From: Larix sibirica
Lineage: Eukaryota > Streptophyta > Pinopsida > Pinales > Pinaceae
Direction: 5' to 3'
Length of the DNA: 11,578 nucleotides
Assembly (NCBI GenBank): GCA_004151065.3
Contig: NWUY0300037042.1
Span: 93,936-105,513 of the forward strand
The notes beneath the pieces are model-generated. The model was not told where the DNA came from, did not search any database, and saw only the letters and a list, made by a program, of their open reading frames with translations. Numbering within the stretch: the stretch's first letter is position 1; each line of letters begins with the position of its first letter. Position numbers and translations under genes: made by a program. Below are positions 1 to 7,513 of this stretch, in pieces.

Positions 1-477
1 AAGTGGGAGTACCAAAAGGTCTCCTATAAAAGGGCAAGATGCAAAAAGCAAAGTAATGTAAGATAAAGTAGAGAGTGACAGCAGGGCTGAGACATGGGTA
101 ACTCTCGGCTCCAAGTCCAAAAGCTCACATTGGGATGGACATGTATAAGGGTGGAAGATCTAGGAACAAGAAGAACCAAAAGTAATGAGGGAGGGCTGTG
201 ATGGAACAAATCCATCTCTCTTAAACATCTGAGGCTGAATGCAGGAAACCCAGTATAATATGATGCCTAGAAGAAGAGCTCATGGGATGTTTGGACCATT
301 CATTATGTTGCTGTCTAGAAGAGGTGGTGCATCGTTGAGGTTTGGGGGATCTTGTCAGTCTCTTGGGGAAAGATCTAATCTGGTCATACTACTGAAATCT
401 CATGGGATGGGGGTAGGGCACATGGGTTTGCATTGATCTAGAGTTCGGACCTATACTAATATTAGTTTGTTGCTTGG

Positions 478-1362
478 TGCCCCTTCCTAAAAGTAGCATC
501 GTAAATAAAGAAGTGATCCACTGTGTAGTATCTGGCCTAGAAGGAGGCTGAAGAATATGGGCCCAGAGCTTGAGGGCCTCCTGTATATATAAGGCTAAAC
601 ATCTCTAGTCAGAGTATCTAAAGAAACCAACGAGAGTTTGAGGCCCCCTAAATAAGCAATGGAACCTCCCCTTGATCCCATAGTGGATGAAGCGACAAAA
701 GATGAAGTGCTCCTCTCTACCTCCTATAAATGGGATAGTTGGCAGAGCTCATCTGATCGATCGATCTGGTGGTCTATCTCTACTCGAAGTCTATGAGAGC
801 TCACTCTGAACAAGCCTAGGGGAACGTGAAGGGCGTGCATCCAATGCCAGAGTGTATAATGGGGTCGAACAATGAGCTTGTCCCTTAGCTCCAAGAAGTG
901 CCCAGCGTAGAAGGACATCTTTGGGTGCAACCCACCATGAGGGTTGACCTAAGTGATCTGGATGAACTACTTGTAAATGTCATCCCCGATGATCCTATTC
1001 AACTCTTGTTTGGTAGGTAGAAGGTGACCATGTGTGTCCAAGGAATATTTGAATGGAGGGAGATGGTCCAGTTGAATGCCCACGATCTCAAAAAATCTAA
1101 AACCCCTACAAACCAACCTCTAAGTTAACTTGAAGGGATAGAAAGGGAAATAGTCTCTGAAGAACAATAGGCCAAGTATGGGTTTGAGTCGACAAAGCTC
1201 TAGATGTGATGTAGAAAAGAGATTGATTTGAACATCGTCTCAAGTCGGAAGGGTCAGGCCCCAAATTTTGCCAGGATAATGTGTTGAGGCACGGTTTGCG
1301 TGCATCTAATGATGCATTGAAGGAGAATAATCTTGACTCTCCCAACTGAGGTCCAATCTGAC
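478..1362 (-). pseudogene. LINE ORF2 C-terminal region, broken
   Basis: The reading continues downstream of the thumb in shifted frames. About 1292-1258 gives PQHIILAKFGA, the conserved segment after the reverse transcriptase in which many LINEs have an 'LAELG'-like motif. A 68-codon open piece at 930-724 begins MHPKMSFYAGHFLELRD and ends DELCQLSHL. After a stop and frameshift, coding resumes at 715 with EEHFIFCRF and later GRFHCLFRGP, with LALYIQEALK near 595-573. LINEs commonly end in a Cys-x2-Cys ... His ... Cys knuckle. Here the second Cys is Ser (CQLS) and the last Cys is displaced (FCRF instead of RCP), so the knuckle is damaged. No RNase H domain was recognised. The end near 478 is approximate. 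Confidence 0.75.
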
Positions 1363-2140
1363 TCAAGTAAAGAAGGTCCCCAAACCTTCTAAGCCATAGA
1401 GAACAGAGGGTCGAATAAGAGAGTCCATGAGGGACATCTTAGATGAGATGTCTTGAAAATGGTGTTGGAAGCACTGTCTCTCAAGAAGAGCTAAGGATCC
1501 GTAACCCTTGTTGATCCTAGGTTGGAGGGTTGGTCGCAAACTGAAGTGGGGTCTTGAGAATTGCACCCCCAAGTATGTGTAGGCGCTGGTGATATTGATC
1601 TCCTCACCTTTGAAGAAGAAATGAAGGTGTGAGATCTTCTTCAACTTGTTGAAGATCATAAACTTGGTTTTACTAAGGTTGACCATTAGTTGTCGGATGT
1701 TATAGAAGAGAGCTAAGGCATCTAGTTGTCTCTATAGCCCCTTTGGTGGAGATGATGATAGGAGAACAACATCATCAATAAATAGTAGGATTCATATCAG
1801 AACCTGGTTGAGGAGGAACCCATCTTTGTCTTGGATATGCTCGTGAAGGAAGGTCTCCAACTCATCAATATAAATCCCAAACAAGGTGGGGGATAGGGAG
1901 CAATCTTGTTTAACCCCAATAGTATTCTTGATGAAATCTGACATCTCGTGAACTGTGCAGAGACGACCAAGGATTGATTCATATAGGGCATGATGGTTGT
2001 CAGTAGGGTCGTGGAGATGCCAATGTGTTTTCGAGCCTCTAGAATAGGGCTTCACGCAGGACATAGTCAAAAGCTTTCCGAAAATCTACAAAGTAGCGGT
2101 AGACTTTTGAAGAGTGATGTCGTGAAGATTACTGCCTAAA
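1363..2140 (-). pseudogene. LINE reverse transcriptase core, broken
   Basis: Reverse transcriptase copies element RNA onto nicked target DNA. Motif A reads YFVDFRKAFDYV in one frame, with the catalytic Asp at 2086-2084 in VDF. A frameshift near 2045-2030 then moves coding to a frame that runs from 2070 to 1363 with only two internal stops, TGA at 1794-1792 and TAG at 1734-1732. That frame carries GVKQDCSLSPTLFGIYIDE (1917-1861), which matches the usual GVKQGCPLSPTLF with G-to-D and P-to-S changes. It next gives LLFIDDVVLLSS, the YADD/FADD box with Ile in the variable position and both catalytic Asp residues kept. Thumb motifs SKTKFMIFN, YTYLGVQFS and SVLYGLEGLG follow. No functional start remains. 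Identification as a LINE reverse transcriptase is firm. Confidence 0.9.
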
Positions 2141-2145
2141 GAAAT

Positions 2146-2880
2146 TGACCTAAGGGTCATATATTAGAGTTTCTTTATCATTTTGTAGGGGTTTATAAGG
2201 TTGTTCATATGGTGTCAACCCTTCTTCATGACTCACTTCAATTATGACCCAAAAACTATTGGTTAGTGGCATCATATCTTACAATGGGGAACTAGGTTTA
2301 TTTTGGATCATCCTTCTGTAAATTTGTAGTAATATTTCCCAGGGTTGCGTTTTTTTGTTAAGGCTTGTGTTGCCATAAATACAAAACAATGCATTGCATA
2401 TTTTTGCAAGTGTTGGTGGTATTTCCTTCTTTGGTCTATACAAGTGATTTCTTGAAGACTTTATGGAGCCTTCTTCTTTGTTGAACCTAATGACCTTAGA
2501 ATGCTATTTGCCCTATTCAACAAAGCTACTTATGTTTAGGCAAATCTAATATGTAAGAACTCTATACAGACTGGCTGTCATATGGAGAGTTGTGTCTTCA
2601 AGAAATTAAAGAGCTTGTAGGAGTAACAGTTTATGACATGGATCTTTTAGACGATACTACTAAAATGTAGTTTACAATGCACATCTAGTTGTGCACTTTG
2701 CATGTGACTTTTATCTACTGTGCTAGACCCTTGATCAAGGTATTACCTCATTGTTTTTGCATTACAAGGTTTTTGGAAGTACACGGGCCCATATTTTGGT
2801 ATATATCATCTATATGATCTTCCAATACGAATGCTATATATGATGGAGTTTCTATTCATGGTCTGTTAGGATCATTTCCA
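2146..2880. other. Unassigned stretch between LINE and Copia remnant
   Basis: No reading frame longer than about 60 codons and no recognisable motif was found on either strand. It lies upstream of the Copia protease remnant and could be very decayed gag or internal sequence of that element. I found no zinc knuckle, LTR or primer-binding site to support this. Confidence 0.5.
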
Positions 2881-3123
2881 TTGCCTTTTTCTAAGGATTC
2901 TTCTACATGTAATTTTGAGCTTGTCATAGTGGATCTTTTTATATTATGGTTTGATGTATCTCCTCTTATGGTTGTAATGTTTATAAAGACTTCTTCTACA
3001 CAGTTGTTGGACTTGATGGATCCTCCTTGCGCTACACACATGGCGATGCATTTTTCCTATTGGGTTTTGTCTGTTCTAGGATGTGATGATCTCATTATTG
3101 ACCTTGGCACTTGCCACATTTAG
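2881..3123 (+). pseudogene. Copia-type polyprotein fragment with protease motif
   Basis: This 80-codon open stretch ends in SVLGCDDLIIDLGTCHI and a stop. The end resembles the Copia aspartic protease entry motif W-I-I-D-S-G-A-T-x-H, with the active-site Asp at 3100-3102. Ser after the Asp is replaced by Leu and the Ala is missing, so a protease would not be expected to work. The upstream 60 residues are hydrophobic and not recognised; the ATG at 2881 is probably not a true start. The call is supported by the integrase remnant in the same orientation about 80 bp downstream. Normally about 250 codons or more separate these motifs, so the rest of the protease and the pre-integrase zinc-binding region are deleted. 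Confidence 0.6.
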
Positions 3124-3201
3124 AGACATTGTTTATGTTCTAGGAGTTGGTGGCTTCTAGTGGATGCTTTGTTTTATTGTGATGTAAGACTCTCTTAGTT
3201 A

Positions 3202-3309
3202 CTAGAGTTGGTTTGCAGTGACATTTTTGGGCCTATGACCATCTATTCTTGTGGGGAAGCTAAGTGCTTTCTCACCTTCTTGGTGCAATCTGTATTCATA
3301 GGTTTGTAG
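3202..3309 (+). pseudogene. Copia integrase N-terminal core, copy 1
   Basis: The frame reads LELVCSDIFGPMTIYSCG, then EAKCFLTFLV, ending at TAG 3307-3309. This matches the start of the Copia integrase catalytic core (LELVHSDVCGPM ... G ... YFVTFIDD), with the first catalytic Asp at 3220-3222. The usual His before Ser-Asp is Cys here. The fragment starts after a stop at 3196-3198 and lacks the second Asp and the Glu of the DDE triad. It is the first half of a tandem duplication. Confidence 0.72.
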
Positions 3310-3387
3310 GATCTGTCCCTCTAATATTTTACAAATGATTCTATGGATGATTCTCATCATATTTCAGTGGATCTCTCCTCTTAGTAA

Positions 3388-3525
3388 CTAGAGTTGGTTC
3401 ATAGTGACATTCTTGGGCTTATGACCATCTATTCTTGTGGGGAAGCTAAGTGCTTTTGCACCTTCTTTGATGCAATATGTATTCATATGTTTGTAGGATT
3501 TGTCCCACTAATATTTTACAAATGA
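3388..3525 (+). pseudogene. Copia integrase N-terminal core, copy 2
   Basis: A second reading of the same segment, 186 bp downstream, gives LELVHSDILGLMTIYSCG and EAKCFCTFFDA, and ends at TGA 3523-3525. This copy keeps the typical His-Ser-Asp (Asp at 3406-3408) and reads on for 45 codons. It has the same family assignment as copy 1 and is also too short to work. No reverse transcriptase or RNase H is recognisable between here and the polypurine tract, so most of pol is missing. Confidence 0.75.
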
Positions 3526-3563
3526 TTCTATGGATGATTCTCATCATATTTCAGTGGATCTCT

Positions 3564-3800
3564 TCCTTATACACTATGATGTTGATCCTTTTGGGATGTA
3601 CTGCACTTGATGGCTTCGTGATCAATTACAATGATCACCCCATGTACCTTTAGTCGATCAACATGCTTTTCTGGATCTTTCTTCTATATCTTTGCTAGAT
3701 GCTACCTTCGCCACCTTCACCAAGTTGTGAAATTGTTTTGGTTTTGGAGATATAACATTTAGGGGGGTTATAACTTCACTATATGGCTCATGTTCAACAT
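3564..3800 (+). other. Residual Copia 3' internal region
   Basis: This connects the duplicated integrase piece to the polypurine tract. No reverse transcriptase or RNase H motif and no long frame was found. A second G run (AGGGGGG near 3760) precedes the better-placed polypurine tract. Only about 250 bp remain where a complete Copia element would have about 2 kb, so a large internal deletion is inferred. Confidence 0.5.
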
Positions 3801-3812
3801 TAAGGGGGAAGT
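3801..3812 (+). other. Polypurine tract (plus-strand primer site)
   Basis: TAAGGGGGAAG lies immediately before TTGTGATGT. This is the expected position and composition of the polypurine tract that primes plus-strand synthesis just upstream of a 3' LTR beginning with TG. Confidence 0.65.
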
Positions 3813-3888
3813 TGTGATGTAATGCCTTCTCTCCAAGCCCTCATTTTTAGATTAAGGAGTGTTGTTGTGAATAAGGCCAACCCTATTT

Positions 3889-4060
3889 TGAGTTGGGTAT
3901 CCATAAACCCACTCACTATTGTATTTTGGCTACAACCTACCTATTTGAGTTGGGTATCTATAAACCTACTCACAACTGTATTAGCATTGGGTATCCATAA
4001 ACCCACTCTCATTTGTAATTCAGCCTTGGCTAACCTCGTATTGAATTGGGTTTTTATAAG
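3889..4060 (+). repeat. U3 sub-repeats, TTGGGTATCCATAAACCCACTC
   Basis: TTGGGTAT or a close variant occurs at 3893, 3950, 3987 and 4046 (last one TTGGGTTT). Each is followed by CATAAACC-like and CACTC-like sequence. The spacings of 57, 37 and 59 bp show units with variable linkers. Such arrays are common in U3 regions, where they can act as enhancers; that role is inference. Confidence 0.75.
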
Positions 4061-4258
4061 CACACTAGCATTTTTATTCACCATTTCTCTTTGTGGTCTC
4101 TTGCTAAACTTAAGGGTTGGTGTAATCTTCACATGTGGCCATGACCATCTCATATTGTGTCATTAGTGCATTTTGTTAGGCATTAATTATGGCTAAAGCC
4201 ATCATTTATAATAGGTTATGGTTAAGGCCAACCTAGTCAACTTTGATAGGTAGGCTCA

Positions 4259-4330
4259 ATAACCCTCTTATGGAGTGCACCCTACTTATGTGGGTCCATA
4301 ACCCTCTTGGTAGGATGCCCTACTTGAGTT
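4259..4330 (+). repeat. 39-bp repeat upstream of the LTR TATA box
   Basis: ATAACCCTCTT occurs at 4259-4269 and 4298-4308, each followed within about 15 bp by CCCTACTT. The period is 39 bp and the second copy ends just before the TATA box. Confidence 0.65.
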
Positions 4331-4557
4331 ATGTATAAATACACAACTCAAACCTCATTTGTAACATCATTTTGAGTGATCATGTTAATATTCTTTAGAG
4401 TACACGCATCATTCTTTTTATACAAGTGATTAAGNAGGATGCCCTACTTGAGTTATGTATAAATACACACTCAAACCTCATTTGTAACATCATTTTGAGT
4501 GATCATGTTAATATTCTTTAGACTACACGCATCATTCTTTTTATACAAGTGATTAAG
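4312..4557. repeat. N-separated 122-123 bp duplication (probable assembly artefact)
   Basis: Bases 4312-4434 and 4436-4557 are nearly identical: one single-base indel (CACAACTC versus CACACTC) and one substitution (TTAGAGTAC versus TTAGACTAC). A single N at 4435 lies exactly between them. Two contig ends that overlap but were joined by a placeholder N would give this pattern. A real tandem duplication is possible but would not explain the N. Confidence 0.85.
4334..4341 (+). promoter_or_regulatory. LTR TATA box
   Basis: TATAAATA sits centrally in the LTR, downstream of the U3 repeats, and is a good candidate for the Pol II core promoter. The same box recurs at 4458-4465 in the duplicated segment. 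Confidence 0.55.
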
Positions 4558-4765
4558 CGTATGAGCATCATATCTTTGGGGTTATCTTGTTCTATGTTTG
4601 TGTTTTTCTCTATCTAGCACATCTTTTGGACAATCTAGTGCACTTGTTTAGTGTTGTTTTGTACTTTAATTTTGTAGTCTTTTGGGTTGGTTGTTTGGTT
4701 CCATGCAATCCCCTCTTTCTCTCTGATCTAAATAGGAACATACTCTAGTGATTAGCAACACAACA

Positions 4766-4957
4766 TGATTTCTTCAATCAACTTAAGTTCATATACCCAC
4801 TCTTGTGATTGTTGAATAATTCATAGATTTTCTTGCATTACTTCCTTTTGCTATACTGACTGTAAATATTGAGGTTAGTTAGCTTTACCCTTGTGTAATT
4901 TTCAGAGTTGGCACGACTTCTTGATTGAATGCATCAACTCTAGTCCTATCTCCATGT
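4766..4957. other. No recognisable feature
   Basis: AT-rich sequence between the end of the Copia-type LTR and the open stretch of the next element. It may be more of the minus-strand element, but no motif was seen. Confidence 0.4.
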
Positions 4958-5272
4958 CTAATGAGGCATTGGAAATGGCTTGGTTTGCTTGTACCTTGGC
5001 AACATGATCTCTAGTGTTTGAACTAATAAATATGTTCCTTTTCTTGACTTATCGAGCATTATAGGGCATTCTTTGGTTGAGTGTTGAAATACATCACATT
5101 GATTGCAATATATCAAGTTTGTATGCTCTCTCGAAAGGATAATTGTAGATAATATAGTTAGGTATGCAACACATGAAATGGTGTATGGTTCTCTAACCCT
5201 TTATTCCTCGTGCTTGACCTCCATGTCCACCTCCTTTTCATCCCTTGGCCTCTTTCTCAGGTTTTGCTGTTG
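4958..5272 (-). pseudogene. Retrotransposon Gag fragment with CCHC zinc knuckle
   Basis: On the minus strand, 5200-4961 is an 80-codon open stretch (TAA at 5203-5201 to TAG at 4960-4958). At 5107-5066 it encodes CNQCDVFQHSTKEC, an exact C-x2-C-x4-H-x4-C zinc knuckle followed by Pro. This is the nucleic-acid-binding motif of retroelement Gag nucleocapsids. The same frame upstream of the stop (to about 5272) gives the charged sequence QQQNLRKRPRDEKEVD. Another frame gives GGGHGGQARG, a Gly/Arg-rich linker often found before Gag knuckles, so a frameshift is likely. The first knuckle spacing has Asp where a Gly or aromatic residue is common. Element superfamily cannot be decided because no pol is recognisable. 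Confidence 0.7.
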
Positions 5273-5950
5273 TGTGGTAGATAGGATTGTAATCTCCTAG
5301 ATCAACTTGTGTTCCAAGCCCTTGTCAACGAAAATTATGTGGACATTTGTTAGCTAGATGGGCAAGCAAAATTGCATACTATACGCTTTTTGGTCTTGAG
5401 ATTGTCAAGACAATGCTTAATCTCATGATCATTGTTGACCATGACTATCATAATACAATAGAGGCTTCAAAGCATACTTGCAAGTCGCAACAACCTTGAG
5501 GAATGACCACTTACCTTTGGAATGGAATAAATTATGTTCTCTTGGGTTTGCTTCTTGAGAGTGATTTTCCACAACTTGTTTTGTATCCTCTCATTGGATC
5601 TCCAATTTGTTGTCTAAGTTTGTCTAAGTCCAATCCTCATCCTTTTCATCTTGTGGTGTCTGTTGTAATGCTTCATTATCAACTTTGAAGCTCATGCATG
5701 CTCGATTTACCTCTCATGTAATATTTCCTTTTTTTGGCAAGGGGGATGCTACTTAGAAAAACTCACAATTGTCCCTTTGGTTAAGTTACCTCACTATGAG
5801 GCATTTATCTATGCCATCAAAATCATCTAGGACTTGCACTTTGCCTCATCAACACCCACTCCTAGTGTTTGGAACCAATATCTTACGTTAAAATAAGTCT
5901 GATCACCTCATTGCTTGCCGCTAACCACAATCCCATGGGGTAATACCTCA
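5273..5950 (-). other. Gag-leader region of minus-strand element, decayed
   Basis: This lies between the primer-binding site and the zinc knuckle, where the 5' leader and most of Gag would be. Short charged pieces are visible on the minus strand, for example QQTPQDEKDEDW near 5660-5625, but stops are frequent and no named Gag domain was recognised. A 61-codon plus-strand frame at 5503-5688 has no recognisable content. Confidence 0.4.
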
Positions 5951-5962
5951 TTTCTGATACTA
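5951..5962 (-). other. Primer-binding site, degenerate tRNA-iMet type
   Basis: The minus strand reads TAGTATCAGAAA, matching 9 of 12 bases of the plant initiator-tRNA-Met primer site TGGTATCAGAGC. Reading 5' to 3' on the minus strand, it is preceded by ...ACACACA and TTA, so an LTR ending in CA would lie three bases away. The Gag knuckle lies downstream in the same orientation, which supports the call. Confidence 0.55.
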
Positions 5963-5965
5963 TAA

Positions 5966-6640
5966 TGTGTGTTAATAATGGGTTTTAAATTTTAATATGC
6001 TATCATGTGAATTATGCATTAAAAAGTAATTGGGTGGAAAATTTAAAAATCCCAACTTTCTGAAATTGGAACTCAAGTGCCAAGGTCTCGTTAACTAGGA
6101 TGCACCTATACTTGTGAAAATATCTTCTATGTTGTCAACTTAATGTTAATGAGTTGTAAGCACAAGACAAAGAAATACAAGTTAAATAACACGTGGGCTA
6201 CATTGGCTTGGGACTATGGAGTGGTGAATATGGTATGATAAACATTGGATATCTTTTCCTTTTGTTTGATTGACAATAAAAACACATGCTTAGAGAAAAT
6301 CATCCAAGGAGGAGAGTACCATCTCTCCCCCGATCATGGGAAAATAAAATTTGGCCATTCACTCTTCACTTACCCCCACAACCATCTTACTTATATATAT
6401 TGGCCACCCTGAGATGAGAATGGGTTCTACGTTCGGCACTTTTTGTTCTTGTTATATGTACTTGACTCTGGTTCCATGCTTTTGCTTTTTCTCCTAATTT
6501 ATCATTGATCTCGTGGAATATTCATTGTCCATTTACCTACACTTATGTGGAGATTACAATGGCAGGTGGATGCAAAAAGCTTTATTACTATAGTGTTTCT
6601 ATGCTTGTATTCTGCTCCTTGATATAGTTGGGGTTACCAA
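5966..6640 (-). mobile_element. Putative 5' LTR of the minus-strand element
   Basis: The inner border is set by CA next to the primer-binding site. A TATA-like run lies about 430 bp upstream on the minus strand (6391-6400), a plausible U3-R arrangement. No coding motif was found. The outer border is unknown and 6640 is arbitrary, because no partner LTR is in the window. Confidence 0.35.
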
Positions 6641-7019
6641 AGGAGGCATTGATATGTAACTTTTCCTTGATCTAGCTGGATCCAACACGTTGATTAGGTT
6701 GTGCGCAACAAAGCTTGTTGAGGGTATAGCAGAAGTGTTTTATCTTGTTGAAGTCTTAAATAACAGTGCTCATACATTGTTTTGGTTGGGGCTAGAAATG
6801 TGGTGTCAACAAGGGTTTTTTCTGTTGCAAATTGCTTGATATCTGAGCAAGTGTTACTCCCATGCTTATGGCTTCTTTTTCATATCATTGTTCTAGTTTG
6901 AGGGTAGCATTAATGTAGGAATTTGTTCTAAGCCTAATAGATTATAGGGGTATACATGTGGGTAAATGTATGTGTAATATATATGACCCAAGTAGTTGGT
7001 GATCTTTGCTAATAACCTG
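6641..7019. other. No recognisable feature
   Basis: No open frame above 60 codons, repeat or RNA motif was seen. It may contain the rest of the putative minus-strand LTR or unrelated spacer. Confidence 0.4.
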
Positions 7020-7249
7020 TTACATAATGGTTCCTTGATGTAACATTCCATGGATGTCACTGATTTTGCAATCTTCTACCTTGGTAGTGCTGGTTTGGAC
7101 CTTCTTGTCTTTCTTGCCAACTTTCTTGGTATGAGGGACTCGATATGGTTCCACCTGTTTGCCTTCATTTTCCACACTCATCAAGGTACAATAAGATACT
7201 CTGGTCTTCACGCTCAGTCTTTAATTATTCTTGTTTTTGAGATATTGTC

Positions 7250-7270
7250 AAGATGGAGCTGAACTGTCAA
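7250..7270 (+). repeat. SINE target-site duplication, left
   Basis: AAGATGGAGCTGAACT (7250-7265) matches 15 of 16 bases with the right copy. Allowing one extra G, the match extends through TCAA to 7270. Confidence 0.88.
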
Positions 7271-7493
7271 TTGGGTCTAGCGTGGGTGGTTGAGAGGAGA
7301 AATTTTGATCCTCCCCACCCGTGTTCAAATCCGACTCATGACATGTTCACTGTTTGGGATTCAATTGTTGATTGGTCTCTTCATGAACTGATTGTTAATG
7401 GGGGCTGGCAAGGTACCAACAATCTCACTCTCGCTTACGGGCTTGAGTGTGGGACAAATTGTATTCCAAGGAAAAAAGAAGTAAAGAAAGAAA
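7271..7493 (+). mobile_element. tRNA-derived SINE
   Basis: A short retroposon of about 223 bp with an internal RNA polymerase III promoter. Its A box is TAGCGTGGGTGG at 7278-7289. Its B box is GTTCAAATCC at 7323-7332, a perfect match to GTTCRANYC, 45 bp further on. The tRNA-unrelated body runs to about 7470 and the element ends in an A/G-rich tail (7471-7493). Flanking target-site duplications (7250-7270 and 7494-7513) confirm retroposition. The head resembles 'GGCCGAGTGGTTAAGGC' tRNAs of the Leu/Ser kind, but the source tRNA and SINE family were not established. It carries no protein; plus-strand frames of 106 codons (7253-7573) and minus-strand frames across it are chance. It relies on LINE enzymes for mobility. 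Confidence 0.88.
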
Positions 7494-7513
7494 AAGATGG
7501 AGCTCAACTTCAA
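7494..7513 (+). repeat. SINE target-site duplication, right
   Basis: AAGATGGAGCTCAACT (7494-7509), then TCAA, directly follows the A-rich tail. One mismatch and one indel from the left copy suggest the insertion is old but not ancient. Confidence 0.88.

Larger units (their letters stand above)
1..2145 (-). mobile_element. 5'-truncated LINE (non-LTR retrotransposon)
   Basis: Conceptual translation of the minus strand in several frames gives a colinear series of LINE ORF2 blocks. They are reverse transcriptase motif A near 2104-2042, motif B at 1917-1861, an F-x-DD box at 1782-1771, the YLG and P-x-VLYG-x-E thumb motifs near 1581 and 1404, and a C-terminal domain down to about 478. No endonuclease or early reverse transcriptase block is seen beyond about 2145, which fits the usual 5' truncation caused by incomplete reverse transcription. 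Bases 1-478 probably hold the end of the ORF and 3' sequence. No poly-A tail (poly-T on the plus strand) is visible, so the 3' end lies outside the window or is lost. Stops and frameshifts make the copy inactive. The clade was not determined. Confidence 0.88.
3192..3563 (+). repeat. 186-187 bp tandem duplication in Copia integrase
   Basis: Copy 1 (3192-3377) and copy 2 (3378-3563) align head to tail with about a dozen substitutions and one single-base indel, roughly 93% identity by eye. Both begin CTCTTAGT and end CAGTGGATCTCT. The duplicated unit holds the integrase LELV-x-SD segment plus non-coding-looking sequence, so it probably arose by unequal crossover or template slippage and diverged afterwards. 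Confidence 0.92.
3813..4760 (+). mobile_element. 3' LTR of the Copia-type element
   Basis: The stretch begins TGTGATGT just after the polypurine tract. It contains U3-like sub-repeats (3889-4060 and 4259-4308), a TATA box (TATAAATA, 4334-4341), then T-rich sequence suited to R and U5. The right border is uncertain: CAACACAACA near 4750-4765 would give a CA end, but no second LTR is in the window for comparison. The length includes an apparent 122-123 bp assembly duplication, so the true LTR would be shorter. A 114-codon plus-strand frame at 3822-4166 is explained by the sub-repeats and is not called as a gene. Confidence 0.6.

Noticed and set aside
239-436. 65-codon plus-strand frame near the left end
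   Set aside because: It is antisense to the LINE 3' part and has no recognisable content.
757-768. GATCGATCGATC palindromic run
   Set aside because: A short simple repeat inside the LINE coding remnant (DHQIDRS region), with no sign of function.
3822-4166. 114-codon plus-strand frame with repeated SWVSIN words
   Set aside because: The repeats in the peptide come directly from the U3 DNA sub-repeats. The frame lies wholly in an LTR.
7278-7340. Functional tRNA gene
   Set aside because: A and B boxes are present, but no acceptor stem or standard anticodon arm was found. The body, tail and target-site duplications fit a SINE.
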